NCBI GenBank assembly: GCA_007922195.1
Contig: ML681992.1
Coordinates: forward strand, 37,943,886-38,007,885
Direction: 5' to 3'
Length of the DNA stretch: 64,000 nucleotides
Source: Podocnemis expansa
Taxonomy: Eukaryota > Chordata > Testudines > Podocnemididae
Every line of letters begins with the position of its first letter. Position 1 is the stretch's first letter. A model generated the notes under the pieces. That model made no database searches. It was given only the letters and a program-made list of their open reading frames with translations, and was not told the DNA's origin. Below, one piece after another: positions 56,531-64,000 of this stretch. The position numbers were made by a program, and so were the translations under genes.

Positions 56531-57400
56531 AATCCAGAAAGTAGTGTTGCCAAGTCTCATAATTTTATCATAAGTCTCATAGTATACACCTTTTTTCTTA
56601 AAGTTCCAGCTGTTAGAATCAGGCAATTGCATGAGAATCTCAGCTTTCAATATAAATAATTATTTTTTGGCTCTCACAGATGCAAAGAAAGCCTTGAAAA
56701 CATAACCCACGTGTAGCCTAAAGACTCAGAAATCAGAAAGCAAGTAAAAAGAGCCTCTCAGATTGTTTTTTAAAAATATCTTTATTTTAGAGCCAATCAC
56801 ATGATTTTTGCATAAGGAGTACAAATTTCATTTCAGGTCCAAAAATAGTCCCAAGAACAAAACTTAATATTTCTCACTAAGGACATATTTTAATCAAAAG
56901 TGCCCTAAAATATGAAGCAACACAGCTTGATGCAGTGTCCACCAGACAAAATGTGTATATTAAAGTGAATAATTCAGTACGAGATAGTCCATAAAATATA
57001 TCCAGTAAAAGGAAAGGAAAACATTAAGAGAGACATCAATGAATTTTAAAATTAAAGAGAAAAATCAGAAAAAATGAAGGGAGAAATAGGCATTCTGGGA
57101 TTCAGGAAAACAATCAGCTAATACAGACCATTTAAAAGGAGATAAGAAAGGTAGTCATTATTGGTGATCAATACCCTTTCCAATACAACACAATCATCGT
57201 TCCTAAAAAGAACGGCATTGAGATGGGGAATTGTTAACTGTCTTTGTTGACATCTTTATTTCAAAGCACTTTAACTAAATTTTTTTCATGTAGCATTTTA
57301 AAGATGGTTTCTTTACCCAGCAACTATCACAAAGATATTTCATTATTCACCTTCAAATACCTCATCAGAATTCCCTTGTCACAATGTCTACAATAAACTT
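56531..57400. other. No recognisable feature
   Basis: AT-rich sequence with no supported gene. Confidence 0.4.
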
Positions 57401-57404
57401 CTAA

Positions 57405-57464
57405 AAGGGGTAGCTCTGTTAGTCTAGTTCAGCAAAACAAACAAGGAGTCCTGTGGCACATGTA
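57405..57464 (-). mobile_element. Penelope-like tail cut by Harbinger X
   Basis: 'aaaaggggtagctctgttag' and 'acaaggagtcctgtggcaca' are the reverse-complement tail, ending abruptly at GTA where the next element starts. The other half of the tail is not found downstream. Confidence 0.65.
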
Positions 57465-57523
57465 GGCTATGTCTACACTGGTATGCTAGTTTGAATGAAG
57501 GAAGCTTAATTCAAACTAACTTA
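57465..57523. mobile_element. Harbinger-type element X, left end only
   Basis: It begins GGCTATGTCTACACTGG after GTA and continues 'tagtttgaatgaagg'. It is interrupted at TTA by element Y; no right end is recognised. Confidence 0.6.
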
Positions 57524-57885
57524 GGCCCTGTCTACACTAGACTTTCAGTAGTTTGAACTAAGGAATTCCTTAATTTGAACTAATGAACGCTTGGTTTGAA
57601 CTAGTAACTACTGCTGATTAGCTCAAACTAAGCGCTTAGTTCAATTGTTAGTTCAAACTAAGTACAGTGTAGATTAGGACTAACACTTAGTTTGAACTGA
57701 ATAAATTTTAATTAAGGGTAGTTAGTTTGAATTAACGAAGTGGACTAATTTGAACTAACATTAGTTTGAATTAGTTCATGTTGGCAATTCAAACTAATAC
57801 ATCTGAGTTTACCAATAGTTTAACTAACCTTGAATTTATTAGTTCAGATTAACAAATTTGAACTAACTGTAGTGTAGACAAAGCC
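57524..57885. mobile_element. Harbinger-type MITE Y (TTAGTTCAAACTAA family)
   Basis: The left end is GGCCCTGTCTACACTAG and the right end is TAGTGTAGACAAAGCC, with target duplication TTA (57521-57523 and 57886-57888). The interior consists of TAGTTTGAACTAA-type palindromes. It is directly followed by Z, which uses the same TTA. Confidence 0.88.
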
Positions 57886-58564
57886 TTAGGCTGTGTTCAC
57901 ATGTAAACTGTTATTTCAAAATAAGTTACTTTGAAAAGAGTTATTTTGAAATAAAATCCTTATTTTGAAATAACTTAAATCGAAATAAGAAAATATTAAA
58001 TCAAAATAAGGGAAACCCTCAAAGCGAAAATAGCATGCCCTGTGTGTGGCCATGCTATTTCACTTTGGAAGAGAGGCAGCATGGGAGGTGTGGCAACATG
58101 GTCACCTCGGTGGGCCATGTTGGCGGCCATGTTGGCAGCCATGTTGCCAGCCAATCGCTTAAAAGCAGGAACTGACCTCCCCTCCCTGTCCATTGTGACT
58201 CCCAAGAGCTTGCGAGAGAGATAACTGTGGATGCTCCCAGCTCCCATACCACCCTCGAGCGCTTGGTAGACCCGCTGCTAGCCTGCAGGGTGCTGCTCTA
58301 CTGTGGGACGCAGTCTCCTCTGAGCCTGATGAGCCTGGAGGTGAGCCCTGGACCATCATCTCAGTGCTTCTCACAGCAGCAATAGTTCCCCTTCCCCCTT
58401 TTGTGCCACATCTGGGCACAGGACACAAGCACAGACTGGTGGGAGTGGGTTGTTCTGCAAACCTGGAGCAATGAGAAGTGGAGGAGGAACCTCCAGGTTA
58501 GCAGGGAAACTTTCACCCACCTCGTCACCAAGCTCACCCTAGTCCTGCGCTAAAGGGACACGGT

Positions 58565-59314
58565 GGGTGTGTTCACACAGCACTCTTATTTCGAAACAAC
58601 AAAGGTTGTTTCAAAATAAGAATTACCCTGTTCACAAGACGCACAGATGTTTCAAAACAACGGGAACCCGTTGTTTCGAAACAACAGCGTTGTTTCGAAA
58701 CAAGTTAAACCTGGTTGCTAGGCGAAACAACATTGTTTTGCAACCGTTGTTTCGAAACAACGCAGTGTGAACGCATTGTTTCGGAACAAAGTGTTCCGAA
58801 ACAACATTGGATCCTCAGCACCCTGGCGAGGGAACGCTTAGGACCTTGGCCAGGGTGCTGAGGGCTGTCCCTCAGCCCCCGTTGGGGGGGGGTAATCCGC
58901 TGCGGGGTTGAGCCCCGCGCCCCCAACCTGTGGGCAGTGTTGGGGAGCAGCCTGGGCTGCAGGCTGAGCTCCATGCCCCTGACCTGTGGGCAGTGTCCGG
59001 GGGCAGCTCTGGTGGGGGGCTGAGCCACCCCGCAGCGGCTCACCCCCCCCCACCGGTGGCTGCAGCCCCCTTTCTGGGGCTGCAGGGTGAGCAGCAGCAG
59101 TGGCTCACCCCCCAGGGGGCTGCAGGCCCCTGCAGCAGGTAACAAAATAGCATGTTCACAGTGTGAACATGCTATTTCGTTTCCCGCTTTTTTCCTTAAT
59201 TCGAATTAACAACTGTTAATTTGAATTAAGTTATTTCGAAATAAGGCATTATTTCGATACAAGTTTATTTCTACACAACTTGTATCGAAATAATCCCTGT
59301 GTGTGAACACAGCC
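58565..59314. mobile_element. Harbinger-type MITE inserted in transposase Z
   Basis: The left end is GGGTGTGTTCACACAGC and the right end is GTGTGTGAACACAGCC. The target duplication is GGT/AGT (58562-58564, 59315-59317; one mismatch). Its removal rejoins the transposase frame across ArgAspThrVal-MetArg, at the position also seen in element B. The GC-rich core (58860-59140) matches that of 34844-35727. Confidence 0.9.
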
Positions 59315-60119
59315 AGTGATGAGGGCAGCCATCTCCGTGGACAAGCGAGTGGTCATCACTCTCTGGAAGATGGCCACTCCAGAGTCCCACAGGTTTGTTG
59401 CCCATCTCTTCAGTATCAGGAGGTCCACTGTCGATGAAATGCTCCTGTAGGTTGCCCACACCATCAACACGGTCCTGCTGACACACCTCATCACCTGGGG
59501 AGCCCTGCAGGACAATATTGCCAGCCTTGCCGCCCTGGGGTTTCCAAACTGCGGGGGAATAATCGATGCCACTGACATCCCTGCGTGAGCCCAGCCACAC
59601 TGAGCAGCCAAGTACCGGAACAGGAAGCGATACAACTTGGTCATCCTGCAGGCCCTTGTGGACTACTGGGGCATCTTTCAGAACTCCTACATCGGATGGC
59701 CAGGGAGGGCACATGATGCCAGGGTTCTGCGCAACTCCTCCCGGTACCAGGGCCTGGAGGTGGGCACCTTCTTCTCTGCCATAATATCACCATTGGAGAA
59801 GTCGAGGTGTCCATCTTCATTGTTGCTGATGCAGCCTACCCCCTCTGCCCCTGGCTCATGTGCCCCTACATGGGACCCTGTGACGCTGGACAGCAGCTTT
59901 TTAACTGCCGCGGCAGCTGCTGCTGCCAGGTGGTTGAGTGGGCATTCAGCAGACTGAAGGCCCGCTGGAGGTGCCTCCTCTTTTGCCTGCACCTTGCTGA
60001 GGACAGAATCGTGGAGGTCATCAGTACCTGCATGGCACTGCTTATCTTCTGCAAGCTCTGGGGGGAGCCAGTATCCATCATGTGGGAGGCCGAGGCAGAG
60101 CTCTTTGGTGCCCAGTTCC

Positions 60120-60165
60120 AGCAAAAAAGAAACAAGGAGTCATGTGGCACTTTAAGCAGCCAGAG
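60120..60165 (-). repeat. Penelope-like tail fragment in the transposase 3' end
   Basis: 'gaaacaaggagtcatgtggcactttaag' matches the reverse-complement tail over about 35 bp. It may be a tiny insertion or a chance match. Confidence 0.4.
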
Positions 60166-60322
60166 GTGTTGGCCCTGAAGGAGTGACTGCCGCCCAGTGC
60201 AAGTGCTGTGCAGGAGGCACTGAGGGATCTGTTTGTCCAGGAGGACATTTGAGACCTAGGCCTGCCCCACCACACCACCCGCTCCCCCATTCTGCCACAG
60301 CCAACCCCCACCCAACCCACCC

Positions 60323-60880
60323 TCACCCTGAACCCAACCCAATAAAACACTCAACTGCAACTATTAACATGGGTGAACTTCTTTTATTTATACAAAGAAG
60401 TGAGTCAGGGAAGGCAGAGATAGGGAGGCAGCAAGGTTTGAGTGAGGGCAGAACTGGGGGGGGCATATTATGGGGGAGCCACCCCTGGGGCATGGCCCGC
60501 TGCCCCACACCCTTCACCACGGCCACCCTGGGTCTGGGGGCACTGGCGGCGAGGAAAAGTGGGGTCCTAGCCGCAGGTCCTTTGGGGTCCTGGGGGGCAA
60601 GGTAGGTGACAATGCGGTGCACGGCCATATTGAGGGTGTCCAGGGCTGTTGCCTCCTGCTCCAGGGCCATCATCTGCCACTCCAGTGCCGCTATGATGTG
60701 CTTGTTGGCATCTGCAGTGCTAGAGCTGCCAGAGGGCAGTGTCCTGGCGCCTCCCCTGCTCCACCTGCTAGGCCCGGGACGAGTCTTCTGCTCACTGGCC
60801 AAGCTTGAGCAGGCTGCTGAGGATCTTGTCCTGGGATCAATGGGCTTTCTTCTGGGTCTTGTGGTAGTCAGCAGGCTCAC
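60323..60880 (-). pseudogene. Harbinger Z Myb/SANT-like protein, C-terminal exon
   Basis: The 185-codon ORF ends the accessory protein. HIIAALEWQMMALEQEATAL, then DTLNMAVHRIVTYLAPQD, is the amphipathic C-terminal helix seen in elements A and B (EQQSQAL..., EHQSQAL...). The upstream Arg/Ser-rich part (residues 1-50) includes LTTTRPRRKPIDPRTRSS. The reading frame is intact to the stop near the convergent transposase gene, with an AATAAA on this strand at about 60380. The DNA-binding exon was not found. Confidence 0.68.
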
Positions 60881-60900
60881 AGGAGTAGGTCAGTGGGTGG

Positions 60901-63900
60901 GTGCATGAGCTGCAGGGCAGAAGTGAGCACAGTTACTGTCAGCCTACTGACCTTGGTGTGTGCAGCCTGTGAGCTGAAAACACCTCTGCCCTGACTGCCA
61001 GGAGGATTCCCAATCTGTGTGCTGTGCACACTGCACTCAGGGGGCACATGGCCTCGTGGCCCACAGTAGTGAGCTGTACTTGGCAGCATGTGGCTCTCTT
61101 CCCTGCATGCTGCCATGTCTGCCTATTGCCACCCCCCATGTTGAGGGACCCCCATCCTGCTTGGACCCGGGACTGTGTCTCCACGTGCCTCCCTTCTACC
61201 TGCATCCATGGGAGAACCTGTGCACCCCCCCCCCCCGGGGCCTGAGCCCTACCGTCCCAGGGCCATGCCCCCCTTGGAATCCATGCCTTGCACTCCTGAC
61301 TCCTTTATTAACTGTTTGTACATTGATTTTCTACATACTCACTTAAAATCCTGCTCTAATCAATAAACTAGTGTTTGTTTTATCTAAAGCTGTGTGAACT
61401 TTAGAGCGTGTGAACGGGAAGGGCTGGGGAATTCTTGTTTCTTCGATAAACAGGCAAACTGGTGACTATGAACCTACAGTGATTGGAGAAGGGCCGTGAT
61501 CCCTGTAGGATGGAAGTTTCCAGAGTGGCACCTGGGGCTGGGCATGCTGGCTGGTGGACCATACCCCAAATGACTGGAGAGTGCATCTTCACTGTGTGAG
61601 ACTGTTTACACACAAGAGGTTAGAGTGGGCTGACTCAGGAGTAACTGGCCACCAAGGAAAGCAAGGTAAGTCAGGGTCCAAAGAGTGGTGATCAGGGAGG
61701 CACAGCAAAACACCAGACCAGGTTCTGGGAAAGGAACATCACATCTTTACATCACCGATACATGGAATCAGAGTTAGTCAACAACCAGGATAGAGTCAAG
61801 CTGGTGTGACTCATGCCTCAGCCTGCTACTGAGTTCAGTTGCTGCTAGGTCACATAACTAGTTAGGTGGATCCTAAGGGTATGCACTGATGGCTTCCTTT
61901 TGTCATACTATTGATGTGCTTTGGTGCAATGTGGCAAGCCTGGGAGGTATGTGCCTGCTTACCACACCACTTTTAAACTTATTCTTTTGAGGATTAAACA
62001 AAAGTAAGCAATTTTCAGAGCTTCTGATCGGAGCTTCTTCTTACACACAACTTTCAACAACCTCTCTCTTAGCTCATAGTGTTTTACTCCAGAAACAAAC
62101 GGATCTCTGAGAGCCCCATTCAGAAAGTTACCAAAACAACAAGTAGAAAGCAGATTTTTGAGACTTGCCAAAAGTTCGGTTACTTTGTCCTCTATTTGGT
62201 TTCTTATATTAAACATATACTCTCTCTCAAGCCATTAAAAATAATGTGCTAGGCAAGTTATGGTTCTTTAGAAGCTCTATTGTTTCCTTATGCTCCATCA
62301 AGTTCAGTCTCATATGAAAAACACAAGCCTTTAAGCACTGCAAATACTGTTCTTTCTGCCTCCAATTTTAGGAAAACAACCATTTGTTTTTTACTATAAT
62401 CTATACCATTTGCTGTAATTGATCAAGTCTCTGAACACATGTTGTAAAAATATCATGTTTTTCATTGAACTGGAAACTTTTCCTTTTGCCATAGGACAAA
62501 ATTGTATATTTACTTTCTCTCTTGTGTTTTTGTTTTTAATATCTCATCTTCACTACCATTTTTCTCTGTTATATTCACACATACACCCAGAGAAGTCAGA
62601 TAAAAAAAATATAAATACTCTTTCTGGAAGGTTGCGATATAATAGTACTTTATTTCTTAGAACTGAGACCACTAGCACACTAGAATCCCAGAAGAGAGAG
62701 ACAAATCAGGCTGCTTCCCAAAACAGAGGCACAACTCACCCCACCTTACTCTAGGCTGGCTGCATACTCACTAACTCTTCCCTACAGGAAGAAGGACCAG
62801 GAACCTCCTTACAAATTAAAGTGACAAACTACAATTCCAACACAGTTTTCAAATAAACCAGATGGCTCTAACTACTAATTAACACTTCCTGGCTGTCAGA
62901 GACAAGGTAGAATCCCTGTAGGAGAGACTGATTTGGGACAGGTGTGGGAAATTATATTTTTACACTAGAGCTGATGGATAAGACAATTTATAAAAGATAT
63001 AGGCCCCGACTCAGAAATTACTTATGTCCTGTCAAATTCTATTGTCTTAACAGGATTGCACAGGTTGTATCCCAGCACGGGATCTGGTCCCGATTCGCCA
63101 CACTCTAAATTTACTCTCTAAAAGAATAAAGGGGCCTGGAAGAATTTATATTATTACAAGACAAGTTTTGCTTACAGTATTTGAAACACAGCAATACCTT
63201 TAGATTTTTCTAGCTCTATGCTCCTTTCAAACCATCTCTGGAAACACTGCAGGTATTAGCCAGTTGGTGGTTTTTGTATGCACCGAGCCAACGACTGTCT
63301 GTCTCAGGAGAAATAATCATTAAAATTAAATTTATGAGAGATACGAGAACAGCAAGCTATGTGTTAATTCCATGTCACTGTTAACTTCTCATCTGTCCTA
63401 GGTGCTATAGGCTATGCACAAGAGACTGTTCATGCATCACTTTGTAATAAAGCACATTTGAGCAAAAGAAAGTTCTTTCATTTTTCTCAGAATGCAAGCA
63501 CAATGAGAGATGTAAAATATCAGATGATTGTTACAGGGCCAACTGAGTCTGTATGGTTATAATCACTGGGAACCTCTTACTCAGAACCCAGGGCAAAATG
63601 TGGTTCATAAGAGCCTGATTTTGATCCTATTTTAGATTTTGGATTACTCCAGTGAAGATGAAATGTTGAAAGACCCAAATCTGACCCAACAAACCCAGGA
63701 TCATGTCAAAATTCATTCCTTTTCAGATCAATTGAACTGTGTTGTGAACACAATTAATGCTATCCAGGACATGTCACACATGAAGCCAGATTGTTGATGT
63801 GTTGGAATTTGCACTCTGCATTTCTGTTTCTTCAACCTTCCAAGTATTTCCATATGCTCCACAAAAGTTAACAGGTATAATTTTCCTCTTGCTTAGGATC

Positions 63901-64000
63901 CAATCCGACATACCACTGACATTGAAAACATCTAGAAGAGAATAGGGTGTGTTAAGTGATAGTCAGCATGGAATTGTCAAGAGCAAATCATATCAAACGA
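60901..64000. other. No supported gene
   Basis: 61000-61350 is GC-rich with a C-run at 61228-61237; its ORFs are compositional. AATAAA followed by a T/G-rich stretch at about 61365 resembles a poly(A) site (compare about 1188). From 61400 to the end the sequence is unique-looking, AT-rich, and contains only short ORFs without domains. Confidence 0.35.

Larger units (their letters stand above)
58330..60170 (+). pseudogene. Harbinger Z DDE transposase, split by a MITE
   Basis: The N-terminal block DTSTDWWEWVVLQTWSNEKW, then SRETFTHLVTKLTLVLR and a stop, lies before the insertion. After it (59320 on) come the helix VDKRVVITLWKMATPESHRF and TINTVLLTHLITW. The first catalytic Asp is in GIIDATDIPA, the second in IGWPGRAHDARVLRNS, and Glu in VVEWAFSRLKARWRCL, followed by EVISTCMALLIFCKLWGE. 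Stop codons and frame changes (near 58551, 59583, 59800) add to the insertion. A poly(A) signal AATAAA is at about 60341. Confidence 0.88.
57889..60900. mobile_element. PIF/Harbinger element Z, right end truncated
   Basis: The left end is GGCTGTGTTCACATGTAAAC, followed by TTATTTCAAAATAAG palindromes. The transposase is on + (about 58330-60170) and the C-terminal exon of the Myb/SANT-like gene is on - (60323-60880), converging as in A-C. A 750-bp MITE sits inside the transposase gene. No right TIR or Myb DNA-binding exon is visible. Confidence 0.85.

Overview
This window is vertebrate nuclear DNA, and I could not identify any host protein-coding gene in it. The mix of repeats points to a non-avian reptile, most likely a turtle. 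It contains CR1-type LINEs, an R4/Dong-clade LINE, Penelope-like retroelement 3' ends, hAT elements, and two-gene PIF/Harbinger DNA transposons with many fold-back non-autonomous relatives. The organism assignment is inference. Almost every long ORF is either a decayed transposon gene or a shadow of a GC-rich repeat core, so the region is probably intergenic or deep intronic.

Layout: 1-10 kb holds two or three Harbinger-type MITEs, possible LTR-like segments and ancient SINE remnants. 10.2-13.7 kb is a nearly full-length minus-strand R4-clade LINE with a tRNA-like sequence at its 5' end. It sits inside an older repeat whose second, uninterrupted copy lies near 14.7 kb. 14.5-17 kb has an inverted Penelope-like pair and a MITE. 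17.4-19.8 kb is a complete but internally deleted Harbinger element (A). 20.3-21.6 kb is a ~34-bp minisatellite followed by an unclassified coding-like repeat. 22.2-25.4 kb is Harbinger B. 25.4-36 kb is a cluster of Penelope-like copies, one with a GIY-YIG-like ORF, into which several Harbinger MITEs have inserted. A 400-N assembly gap lies inside one MITE. 36-40 kb has CR1 copies on both strands, and 40-50 kb is mostly featureless with old hATs. 50.3-53.3 kb is Harbinger C, joined to the same unclassified repeat seen at 21 kb. 53.3-56.5 kb is a minus-strand CR1 interrupted by a hAT and a MITE. 57.4-60.9 kb is a nest of Harbinger elements (X, Y, Z). The last 3 kb shows nothing I can classify.

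How the parts fit together: the Harbinger elements share one architecture, with a Myb/SANT-like gene and a DDE transposase gene converging tail to tail between TIRs that begin GGCTATGTC or GGCTGTGTTC. Many shorter elements carry the same TIRs, create the same 3-bp target duplications (TTA, TAA, ATA, ATT, CTA), and are long fold-backs built on AT-rich palindromic arms. They are therefore probably mobilised by these transposases. All coding copies seen here are broken, so none looks active.
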